A DNA stretch of 7,235 bases from positions 1 to 7,235 of the forward strand of contig CALZMB010000116.1 of NCBI GenBank assembly GCA_945788485.1, in the 5' to 3' direction. Positions within the stretch are counted from its first letter, which is position 1; each line of letters starts with the position of its first letter. This stretch comes from an uncultured bacterium. GTDB lineage: Bacteria > Bacteroidota > Bacteroidia > Bacteroidales > Bacteroidaceae. Of the stretch, positions 1 to 5,781 are shown one piece after another. Under the pieces are notes generated by a model, which had not been told where the DNA came from, did not search any database, and saw nothing but the letters and a program-made list of their open reading frames with translations. A program made the position numbers and the translations under genes.

Positions 1-2
1 GC

Positions 3-1553
3 CAGCACCGCATCTGGATTTGCGGCTTCCGCAACGGACTGTCGTGCATCACCAACGCGGCAGAGATAGCGCGCTCTGCCGCCCCTGGCATTGCCGGCAA
101 CGTGAAGGTTGTGGCGTTGTCAAACACGCTGAAGGACAAGACAGTGGCAGACATCAAGTTCCGCCGCCTCATATACACGCGTCAGCATGCGCTGCTTGCC
201 GCAACATCGGTCGGCCTTGTCGTCTATGACACGCGCCAGCCTCTCGCCCGCCTGTCGAAAGGCGAGGGCGTCACCCTGCACCAGCATGACGCCAACGACA
301 CCACGTCGCTGACCAGCTCAGTGCTGAAGACCGCCGTGGAGACGAGCGACGGCAAGGTGTATGTATGCACCCGCGACGCGGGCGTCAACCTCCTCACGTC
401 AGCCTCCGTCTTCGACAAGACGCTGCGCTTCCGCCACTACGACACGCGCCACGGCTTCCCCACCGACTATATCACCTCTGCCTTCGAGAGCGACGGCGCG
501 CTGTGGGTGACATCGGTTGACAATGTGATTGAATGGCATCCGGAGCGTCCGCTGCCCGCCAGCGCAGTGAAGCGCATGACCTACGAGGTGTGCGACTTCT
601 CGGAGAGCAACCCCTGCCAGAGAGCCGACGGCTCGTGGGTGATAGGCACGCAAGAGGGATGCATCGCCGTGAACCTCGACGACCTGCGGCGCCAGAACGT
701 CAAGCCGCGCCACACCTATCCCATCGTCATCACATCATTCACGGACAACGACACCATCACGCTCGCCCCGGACGAACGCTCGCTCAACCTCAGCTTCGCC
801 ACCCTCGACTACGGCGGCGCGCAGCACATCTGCTATGCCGTGCGCCTCGTAGGCGACGACAACGACGACTGGCAATATCTCGGCGCGACGCACGACATCT
901 CGTTCCAGCATCTTGAGCCGGGAGAATACACCTTAGAGATACGCTCGACAGATTCGCAGGGCGAATGGTTGGACAACACACGCCGGATATCTGTCTATGT
1001 CACTCCCGCATTCTACGAGACATGGACGGCGCGCCTGCTGGCGCTCGCCTTCATCGCGTTGCTCGCCTACCTCGCTTTCCGGCTGTGGCAGTATATCCAA
1101 CGCATACAACACCAGCAGCGCGAGACACTCGACGCATACATGCAGCTTCTCGCCGACAAAGAGCAGCACAGCGCGCAACGCCACGACGAATACCGCAAGG
1201 GACTGCTTCAGCAGGCGAAGGTTGAGGTGCAGAATGACGAGTTCATAAAGAAAGTGGTGCGGCACATCGAGCAGCACATCGGCGATTCGGACATCGACAT
1301 CGACACCATGGCGCAGGAACTGGCGGTCAGCCGAAGCCAGCTCAACCACAAGCTGAAGCATATCCTCGGCGTCACGCCGTCTGAGATGATACGCGAGGCA
1401 CGCATCAAACACGCCTGCACCCTGCTCGAAGACAACACGAAAAACATCAACGACATCGCATACGCCTGCGGATTCACCGATCCGAAATATTTCAGCAAAT
1501 GCTTCAAGGCATCAACCGGCTACTCGCCGACGAACTACAGGCTGAAGATGTAA
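3..1553 (+). CDS. Propeller/Y_Y_Y sensor with AraC-type DNA-binding domain, 5'-truncated
   Basis: Membrane-spanning transcription regulator, probably sensing an oligosaccharide in the periplasm and binding DNA inside the cell. The frame is open from the window edge, so the true start lies outside; the GTG at 102 is internal, because propeller-like sequence (RIWICGFRNG) precedes it. Of 516 visible residues, about 1-240 show the repeating G-x-(L/V)WV pattern of two-component-regulator propeller blades (e.g. GALWVTSVDNVIEW). About 270-333 is a Y_Y_Y-type beta domain ending VYVTPAFYETW. Residues 341-362 form one hydrophobic membrane helix (bases 1023-1088). About 364-410 is polar and coiled-coil-like. 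Residues 413-516 are a complete AraC HTH pair (LAVSRSQLNHKLK; DIAYACGFTDPKYFSKCFK). Hybrid two-component systems of this phylum have histidine kinase and receiver domains between membrane helix and HTH; none is visible here. The next plus-strand gene is a GH28 pectinase, a plausible target (inference). Confidence 0.9.
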   Translation, partial: QHRIWICGFRNGLSCITNAAEIARSAAPGIAGNVKVVALSNTLKDKTVADIKFRRLIYTRQHALLAATSVGLVVYDTRQPLARLSKGEGVTLHQHDANDTTSLTSSVLKTAVETSDGKVYVCTRDAGVNLLTSASVFDKTLRFRHYDTRHGFPTDYITSAFESDGALWVTSVDNVIEWHPERPLPASAVKRMTYEVCDFSESNPCQRADGSWVIGTQEGCIAVNLDDLRRQNVKPRHTYPIVITSFTDNDTITLAPDERSLNLSFATLDYGGAQHICYAVRLVGDDNDDWQYLGATHDISFQHLEPGEYTLEIRSTDSQGEWLDNTRRISVYVTPAFYETWTARLLALAFIALLAYLAFRLWQYIQRIQHQQRETLDAYMQLLADKEQHSAQRHDEYRKGLLQQAKVEVQNDEFIKKVVRHIEQHIGDSDIDIDTMAQELAVSRSQLNHKLKHILGVTPSEMIREARIKHACTLLEDNTKNINDIAYACGFTDPKYFSKCFKASTGYSPTNYRLKM

Positions 1554-1575
1554 AACTTTCTCATAAGATGTAAAA
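1545..1575 (+). repeat. Two direct copies of AAGATGTAAAA, 20 bases apart
   Basis: The 11-mer occurs at 1545-1555, overlapping the stop codon of the regulator gene, and again at 1565-1575. A related GAGGTGTAAAA lies at 1609-1619 inside the inverted repeat. The 20-base phasing is about two helical turns. The role is unknown; it could be a binding site or a fragment of the adjoining repeat element. Confidence 0.5.
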
Positions 1576-1608
1576 ACCATACGGAAAAGAACAAGAACCT
1601 TGTCCGAT

Positions 1609-1667
1609 GAGGTGTAAAAGCCTGCAAAACCGCACTGAAACAGACGATTTGCAAGTTTTTACACCTC
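1609..1667. repeat. Imperfect inverted repeat, 20-bp arms (18/20)
   Basis: Left arm 1609-1628 reads GAGGTGTAAAAGCCTGCAAA. The reverse complement of the right arm, 1648-1667, differs at two positions. The loop is 19 bases. A 10-bp palindrome TTTTGCAAAA follows at 1668-1677, and another TTTGCAAA lies at 1712-1719. As RNA the arms would form a long hairpin, but no T-run follows directly, so a simple terminator is doubtful. Other readings are a dispersed intergenic element or an operator. Confidence 0.65.
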
Positions 1668-1707
1668 TTTTGCAAAACTCTGCCACCATTGTTGGAGGCA
1701 GAATGTG

Positions 1708-1715
1708 TAACTTTG
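1708..1715 (+). promoter_or_regulatory. Bacteroidetes -7 box (TAACTTTG) upstream of candidate small RNA
   Basis: This is an exact match to TAnnTTTG. The -33 side is weak: the nearest TTG (1689-1691) is only 16 bases away rather than about 20. Transcription would start near 1722 and could run to the terminator at 1863-1903, with no convincing protein gene between. In an AT-rich gap the box could also arise by chance. Confidence 0.4.
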
Positions 1716-1721
1716 CAAACA

Positions 1722-1903
1722 GAAAAAATCAGACAAGCAATATGTACTTTACCGCCTCGGCGGACGAAAATCAATCTTGTGATTGTTTCATCGCGACGAA
1801 GCGATTAGGTTATTAATGTAAATTAGAGATTGTTTTTTTAGTTAAGTAAATGAAGTGATTAAAGGTTCAGGCAGACTGGGACAGTCTGCCTGAACCTGTT
1901 TTT
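1722..1903 (+). ncRNA. Candidate small non-coding RNA (about 180 nt)
   Basis: The transcript is inferred from a -7 box at 1708-1715 and a strong intrinsic terminator at its end. Between them lie three short potential hairpins in a row: CCGC/GCGG at 1752-1763, CAATC/GATTG with loop TTGT at 1772-1785, and ATCGC/GCGAT at 1790-1805. An AT-rich stretch with a seven-T run (1833-1839) follows, then the terminator stem. No Rfam family is recognised. A 69-codon open frame (1607-1816) crosses part of the region but overlaps the inverted repeat and has no recognisable protein features. The region could instead be an extended 3' trailer of the regulator mRNA. Exact ends are estimates. Confidence 0.35.
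1863..1903 (+). terminator. Strong Rho-independent terminator, perfect 15-bp stem
   Basis: Arm AGGTTCAGGCAGACT (1863-1877) pairs without mismatch to 1883-1897 around the 5-base loop GGGAC. It is followed by G and five T's (1899-1903). On the minus strand the flank has only TTT and is weaker, so the plus strand is favoured. The hairpin lies 310 bases after the regulator stop codon and 149 bases before the GH28 start. It therefore insulates GH28 from upstream transcription and implies that GH28 uses its own promoter. Confidence 0.85.
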
Positions 1904-1992
1904 ATGCCCTACTCACGCAGCCGTAGAGAAGAAATGTCGAATTGTAACATTATTTTAACAACCTGCATAGCGCATTTCTCGGTATTATTTCT

Positions 1993-2000
1993 TATCTTTG
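1993..2000 (+). promoter_or_regulatory. Bacteroidetes -7 box (TATCTTTG) of the GH28 gene
   Basis: Exact TAnnTTTG match, placing the transcription start near 2007 and giving a leader of about 45 nt that includes an alternating TA tract (2008-2021). No clear TTTG lies about 20 bases upstream, so the promoter may need an activator; the AraC-type regulator upstream is the obvious candidate (inference). A loosely dyad AT-rich stretch, TTGTAA..TTAACAA, lies at 1942-1961. Confidence 0.6.
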
Positions 2001-2051
2001 CACATTATTATATATATATAATTACAGACAACAGACTAACGACCTAAAGAC

Positions 2052-3476
2052 ATGAAGAAAACATTGAAGACCCTCACAGCCATCATCCTTTTGGCATGTT
2101 CCGCCACCGCCATGGCACAGCACACGTCATGCTGCGCGACGGCAGAGAGTGTGGCAAGCCACTACACCCAGCTCCCCATCACCCTTCAGCAGCCGCAGCT
2201 GCCCTCCATCCCCGACACCCGCGTCAGCATCACTGACTTCGGCGCAAAAGGCGACGGCATCACACTGTGCAGCGACGCGTTCGCGAAAGCCATCGAACAC
2301 CTCTCGCAGAAAGGCGGAGGACACGTCATCGTGCCCGACGGGATATGGCTCACGGCACCCGTCACTATGCAGAGCAACATAGACATCAACATATCTAAGA
2401 ACGCCATCATATATTTCACGCCCGACAAGACGCTGCACGCAAACAAGTCGAACAAGACGAAGAAAGCCATCGCGCCCGGCTTCCACGCCTACGACTGTCA
2501 CGACATCAGCATCACCGGCAGCGGCACGATTGACGGCAACGGCACCTTCTGGCGGCCTGTGAAACGCTCGAAGGTGAGCGATGTGGAATGGAAACAGTAT
2601 ATGGCGAAAGGCGGCACGCTGAGCGAGAAAGGCGACATCTGGTATCCGCACAACCTGAAAGGCGTGGCGAACATGGCGCAGACCGCTTTCAAAGAAGCCG
2701 ACACAAGGGCCGACCTGATACGTTTTGAAGGATGCCGGCGTGTGCTGATCGACGGCGTGACAGTGCAGAACTCGCCGCGCTTCCATGTGCATCCGTGCTT
2801 CTGCGAGGATGTGGTGATGACGAACGTCACCATACGCTGCCCGTGGAACGCACAGAACGGCGACGCCCTCGACCTCACCAACTGCCGCAAGGCATTGCTC
2901 GCCCATAACCTCATCGACTGCGGAGACGACGGCCTCTGCATGAAAGCGGGCATCGGAGAGAAAGGACTGAAAGACGGGCCGTGTAAAGACATCCTCATCA
3001 TCGACAACACAGTGCTGCACGCGCACGGCGGATTCGTCATCGGATCGGATGTCAGCGGAGGCATGGAGAATATCGTGGTGAAGAACAACAGGTTCATGGG
3101 CACAGACATCGGACTGCGTTTCAAAAGCAGCTACGGCAGAGGCGGGGCAACGAAAAATATATATATCGAGGACATATATATGACCGACATCGTGGAAGAT
3201 GCCATACACTTCGAGACGACATACCAGAATCTGCAAATCGGGGTGAACGAGAAGAAAGCGGAGACAATGCAGTTTGCGCCCGAATTCAAGGACATCCACA
3301 TCAACCGCGTCACATGCCGCGGGGCGGAGAACGCCATCACCGCGCACGGGGCAGAGGGCATGGTACACGACATAACGATAGAGAACTCCACTTTCTACTA
3401 TAAGAAAAACGCCTCCGACATCGACGACGCGTGCAAGATCGAGACACGCAACGTGACGATGACGAAAGGCATCTGA
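2052..3476 (+). CDS. Glycoside hydrolase family 28 (polygalacturonase-like), secreted
   Basis: Exported hydrolase predicted to cleave alpha-1,4-galacturonic or rhamnogalacturonic linkages in pectin by the inverting GH28 mechanism. The 474 residues begin with a signal peptide (MKKTLKTLTAIILLA..). Cleavage could follow AMA at residue 22, or C16 of LLAC could serve as a lipobox. Residues about 58-100 carry the usual GH28 opening (ITDFGAKGDG, then VPDGIW). The parallel beta-helix follows, with the four active-site motifs in order: NGD (269-271, variant of NTD), GDD (291-293), HGG (325-327, the GHG site) and RFK (356-358, the RIK site). Catalytic aspartates would be D271, D292 and D293. Exo or endo action and exact substrate cannot be read from sequence. 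The gene has its own promoter box and a terminator upstream, so it is probably monocistronic. The ATG at 2052 is directly followed by the signal peptide; no Shine-Dalgarno is seen. Confidence 0.93.
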   Translation: MKKTLKTLTAIILLACSATAMAQHTSCCATAESVASHYTQLPITLQQPQLPSIPDTRVSITDFGAKGDGITLCSDAFAKAIEHLSQKGGGHVIVPDGIWLTAPVTMQSNIDINISKNAIIYFTPDKTLHANKSNKTKKAIAPGFHAYDCHDISITGSGTIDGNGTFWRPVKRSKVSDVEWKQYMAKGGTLSEKGDIWYPHNLKGVANMAQTAFKEADTRADLIRFEGCRRVLIDGVTVQNSPRFHVHPCFCEDVVMTNVTIRCPWNAQNGDALDLTNCRKALLAHNLIDCGDDGLCMKAGIGEKGLKDGPCKDILIIDNTVLHAHGGFVIGSDVSGGMENIVVKNNRFMGTDIGLRFKSSYGRGGATKNIYIEDIYMTDIVEDAIHFETTYQNLQIGVNEKKAETMQFAPEFKDIHINRVTCRGAENAITAHGAEGMVHDITIENSTFYYKKNASDIDDACKIETRNVTMTKGI

Positions 3477-3481
3477 TGTGA

Positions 3482-3598
3482 TTAGTTGACGAGTAAACGA
3501 GTTGACAAGTTGACGAGTTGTATGTGCTGTAATCTCAATACTCAGCACTCAAATACTAATAACTCGTCAACTTGTCAACTCGTTTACTTGTCAACTAA
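3482..3598. repeat. Large inverted repeat built from 8-bp GTTGACRA units
   Basis: Arms 3482-3519 and 3561-3598 are reverse complements over 38 bp with one mismatch. The left arm is made of octamers GTTGACGA, GTAAACGA, GTTGACAA, GTTGACGA from 3485, then GTTG. The 41-base loop contains a smaller 6-bp stem (3524-3529 with 3543-3548). It lies in the gap between convergent genes (GH28 and M18 peptidase), so its RNA would fold strongly at the 3' end of either transcript. Neither side has the T-run of a classical terminator. It may be a dispersed extragenic palindrome that also limits read-through; this is inference. Confidence 0.85.
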
Positions 3599-3627
3599 AA
3601 AGAATCAACTCGTTTACTTGTCAACTA
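3575..3627. repeat. Direct repeat of 23 bp, 30-base period
   Basis: Bases 3575-3597, the outer part of the right arm of the inverted repeat, recur exactly at 3605-3627 (core CGTTTACTTGTCAACTA). The extra copy gives the element two right-hand arms to one left-hand arm, so two alternative hairpins are possible. Such a structure suggests unit gain by slippage or recombination. Confidence 0.85.
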
Positions 3628-3648
3628 TATAGATGTCATATACATAGC

Positions 3649-4947
3649 CTACAGCTCGTAGAACTTCGTGAACGCCTTGATGCAGAAGAGGTGGTCGGCA
3701 ACCGAGGCTGTCTCTCTCACGCTGTGCATGCCCAGCACGCCGTTGCCCATATCCACACCGCGCAGCGGCAGCGACGATGCGAGGATGTTGCCGAGCGTAG
3801 AGCCTCCCGCCACGTCGCTGTGGTTGACGAAATACTGGCAGGGCACTCCCGCCTCCTCGCAGATGCCGGCGAAGATGGCAGCCGATACGGCGTCAGACGC
3901 ATACTTCTGTGCCGCGTTGAGCTTGATAACCGGTCCGCCGCCGAGGAGAGGATGGTTTGTCGGGTCGTATTTCTCAGAATAGTTTGGATGCCATGCGTGT
4001 GCGTTGTCGGCGCTGATCATGAATGCCTGCTCCACCGCGCGGTAGAGGTCGTCCGCCGTGCCGCCTTGAGCGATGACGAGACGTTCGAGCATCGTGCGGA
4101 GGAAGGGGCTTCCGGCTCCCTGCTTCGTCTGCGAGCCTGTCTCTTCGTTGTCGAAGACGGCAAGCACACAGGTATGCTCAGGTGCTGCCTCGCTCTCTCC
4201 GGCAAGGAGAAGAGCCTCTAATCCCGCGTGTACCATGGAGAGGTCGTCGAGCCGTCCGGCGCTGATCAGCTCCTGATTCAGGCCGAAGGTGCAGGGTGGG
4301 GTGGTGTCGTAGAGATAGAGGTCGAAGTCGAGAATGTCGCCGCGCGACACCTGCAGCTCATCGGCGATGAGCGTGAGAAGCACGCCGTCGCGCGCCATCG
4401 CCTCGTCAACGGCAGCAGCCATCAAGGGCAGCATGTCTTTCTGGCGAGACAGCTTCACGCCGTCGTTCACCTGACGGTTGAAGTGTATGGCGATGTTCGG
4501 TATGACGAGCAGCGGCCGCTGTATGTGCAACAGCCGCGTCACAGGATGCAGCACATCCTCGCCGCGCAGCACCACACGCCCTGCAAGGCTCAGCGGACGG
4601 TCGAACCATGTGCTCATGATGGGTCCGCCATACACCTCGGTGTTCAGCGACAGCATCCCGCCGCGCAGCATCTCGGCAGCCGGCTTGATGCGGAACGTGG
4701 GTGAATCGCAGTGCGCGCAAATCATACGGAAGCCGCCGTCGGCGACAAGCCGCTTGCCGATATGGAAGGCATAGACCGACGAATCGTTTTTCGTCACATA
4801 CACTTTGTCGCCGGCGCGCAAGGCACCGAGCGGAGCTGCCGCGTCCAAACGGAGGTAGCCCGCCTCGTCAAGACGCTTGCATACTGCTGCCGTCGCCAGG
4901 AAATTCACCGGCGAGGCAGAAAGAAAATCAAACAGTCGTTGTAGCAT
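3649..4947 (-). CDS. M18 family aminopeptidase (aspartyl aminopeptidase type)
   Basis: Cytoplasmic dinuclear zinc exopeptidase removing N-terminal residues, in this family usually acidic ones, from peptides. From the ATG at 4947 it has 432 residues, normal for M18. Residues 1-20 (MLQRLFDFLSASPVNF) match the family's usual opening helix, where a (D/S)ASP segment follows the first helix. Metal and catalytic motifs are intact: AHCDSP (H79, D81), GRLDD (D234), DNEETGS (E268, E269), SADNAHAWHP (D314) and LGMHSVRE (H408). HSDVAGGSTLGN near the C-terminus is also characteristic. An in-frame TTG at 4959 would add four residues (MKKL); ATG is preferred because it fits the family start, though both lie downstream of the predicted transcription start. 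The gene is divergent from the Lrp-type regulator and convergent with GH28. No signal peptide is seen. Confidence 0.95.
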   Translation of the reverse strand: MLQRLFDFLSASPVNFLATAAVCKRLDEAGYLRLDAAAPLGALRAGDKVYVTKNDSSVYAFHIGKRLVADGGFRMICAHCDSPTFRIKPAAEMLRGGMLSLNTEVYGGPIMSTWFDRPLSLAGRVVLRGEDVLHPVTRLLHIQRPLLVIPNIAIHFNRQVNDGVKLSRQKDMLPLMAAAVDEAMARDGVLLTLIADELQVSRGDILDFDLYLYDTTPPCTFGLNQELISAGRLDDLSMVHAGLEALLLAGESEAAPEHTCVLAVFDNEETGSQTKQGAGSPFLRTMLERLVIAQGGTADDLYRAVEQAFMISADNAHAWHPNYSEKYDPTNHPLLGGGPVIKLNAAQKYASDAVSAAIFAGICEEAGVPCQYFVNHSDVAGGSTLGNILASSLPLRGVDMGNGVLGMHSVRETASVADHLFCIKAFTKFYEL

Positions 4948-4976
4948 GAGTTTTTTCAAGGTGTTGTTTATGACGG

Positions 4977-5008
4977 CAAAGATATGAAAAACTTTTTACA
5001 TTACCAAA
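4977..5008 (-). promoter_or_regulatory. Promoter of the M18 aminopeptidase gene
   Basis: Read on the minus strand, TTTG (complement of 5005-5008) is followed after exactly 20 bases by TATCTTTG (complement of 4977-4984). This is a full match to the Bacteroidetes -33/-7 arrangement. Transcription should begin near 4970, giving a leader of about 23 nt to the ATG at 4947. Confidence 0.75.
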
Positions 5009-5011
5009 TTA

Positions 5012-5060
5012 TTTACAAAAATTATGCTCATCAGAAAACTATTGTAATAAATATTGTAAA
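5012..5060. promoter_or_regulatory. Possible operator: repeated TTGTAAA motifs between divergent promoters
   Basis: TTTACAA (5012-5018), TTGTAAT (5042-5048) and TTGTAAA (5054-5060) lie between the -33 elements of the two divergent promoters. A further TTGTAAA (5105-5111) sits near the predicted start of the Lrp transcript. Lrp/AsnC proteins bind AT-rich, loosely palindromic sites and often control their own gene and a divergent neighbour. That this one does so here is inference, and AT-rich DNA yields such motifs easily. Confidence 0.3.
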
Positions 5061-5065
5061 AATAC

Positions 5066-5096
5066 TTGTCTATATAAACAAAAATATGTACTTTTG
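5066..5096 (+). promoter_or_regulatory. Promoter of the Lrp/AsnC regulator gene
   Basis: TTG (5066-5068) stands exactly 20 bases before TACTTTTG (5089-5096), an exact TAnnTTTG. Transcription should start near 5103, leaving a leader of about 36 nt. The box contains the in-frame TTG at 5094, so that codon cannot be the translation start. Confidence 0.75.
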
Positions 5097-5138
5097 CTGA
5101 CAATTTGTAAAACACATAAAAACAAATCACTTAACTAT

Positions 5139-5621
5139 ATGCAAAAGATAGAAAAAATCGATGCTTTAGACAAGAAGATATTGAGCATATTATCGAAGAA
5201 TGCGCGTATGCCTTTCAAGGATGTAGCAGCAGAATGTAACGTGTCGCGTGCCGCCATACACCAGCGCGTGCAGCGGCTGATAGAGATAGGTGTCATTCTC
5301 GGCTCTGCCTTCAACATCAACCCGAAGGCGCTCGGCTACAACACCTGCACATACGTCGGCATCACGCTTGAGCGCGGCAATATGTACCGTGAGGTGGCAA
5401 AGCAGATCGCGCTCATCCCGGAGATTGTGGAGTGTCACTACACCACCGGCTCCTACACCATGCTCGTGAAGCTCTATGCGCGCGACAACGAACAGCTGAT
5501 GGAACTGCTCAACGACAAGCTGCAGAACATCAACGGTGTCGTCTCCACCGAGACGCTCATCTCTCTCGAACAATCCATAAAGCGCGAAATACCTGTCGCC
5601 TACGAGGACGTGGAGGAATAG
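5139..5621 (+). CDS. Lrp/AsnC family transcriptional regulator
   Basis: DNA-binding regulator of the leucine-responsive family, which senses amino acids through a C-terminal RAM domain and acts as dimers to octamers. The 160 residues match the family size. Residues 8-55 form the winged HTH (IDALDKKILSIL; VAAECNVSRAAIHQRVQRL; then GVILGSAFNINP). Residues about 70-143 form the RAM domain, with YTTGSYTMLVKL at 101-112, where many members have an aspartate after G-x-Y/F. The ATG at 5139 is chosen because the alternative upstream TTG at 5094 lies inside the promoter -7 box. The gene is divergent from the M18 aminopeptidase and 160 bases upstream of the C26-M19 gene. Control of peptide or amino-acid breakdown by this protein is a reasonable inference; the effector cannot be told. 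Confidence 0.93.
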   Translation: MQKIEKIDALDKKILSILSKNARMPFKDVAAECNVSRAAIHQRVQRLIEIGVILGSAFNINPKALGYNTCTYVGITLERGNMYREVAKQIALIPEIVECHYTTGSYTMLVKLYARDNEQLMELLNDKLQNINGVVSTETLISLEQSIKREIPVAYEDVEE

Positions 5622-5677
5622 CCTCCGCTCCCGTCCCGCTCCCGCTTCTCTTGCCGCTTCACCCTGCTGCCTGTTCC
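5622..5677. repeat. Pyrimidine-rich low-complexity tract after the Lrp gene
   Basis: Almost only C and T on the plus strand, with an exact 9-bp direct repeat CCGCTCCCG at 5625-5633 and 5636-5644 and a decayed third copy. No terminator hairpin is seen between the Lrp gene and the next one, so read-through transcription is possible. A C/T-rich, unstructured RNA with G scarcity resembles a Rho-loading site, but that is speculation. Confidence 0.45.
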
Positions 5678-5781
5678 ACGCGCTTCCCCCATCTGTGCGG
5701 GGTTGGCAAGACAGCAACAGTGTGAAGTGGCATTCTCTTTTTGCAGCTTCCATGCGCATCGCATATCACAACACCATTATC

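Noticed and set aside
1607..1816. 69-codon plus-strand open frame in the intergenic gap
   Set aside because: It runs through both arms of the inverted repeat and the -7 box, ends inside the putative RNA, and shows no signal peptide, domain or coding-like composition. The GC content is also far below that of the real genes.
3157..3183. ATATATAT runs inside the GH28 gene as a promoter or insertion scar
   Set aside because: They encode an in-frame NIYIEDIYM segment that fits the beta-helix repeats; this looks like ordinary codon variation.
2127..3548. 473-codon open frame on the minus strand covering nearly the whole GH28 gene
   Set aside because: The GH28 frame has all family motifs. The antisense product is rich in V, H and R with no recognisable domain, as expected from the complement of GC-rich codons, and it starts inside the repeat element.
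3482..3627. CRISPR array
   Set aside because: Repeat units are 8 bp in tandem without spacers, the arms are inverted, and no cas genes are present.
4948..4959. TTG at 4959 as start of the M18 aminopeptidase
   Set aside because: It adds only four residues (MKKL). The ATG at 4947 begins exactly where the family's N-terminal helix begins. It cannot be fully excluded.
5094..5138. Extended N-terminus for the Lrp regulator from a TTG at 5094
   Set aside because: That codon lies inside the -7 promoter box, upstream of the predicted transcript start, and the added residues have no counterpart in the family.
5736..5743. TCTTTTTG as promoter box for the C26-M19 gene
   Set aside because: It misses the conserved A of TAnnTTTG, and no TTG lies about 20 bases upstream. 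Too weak to list as a promoter.
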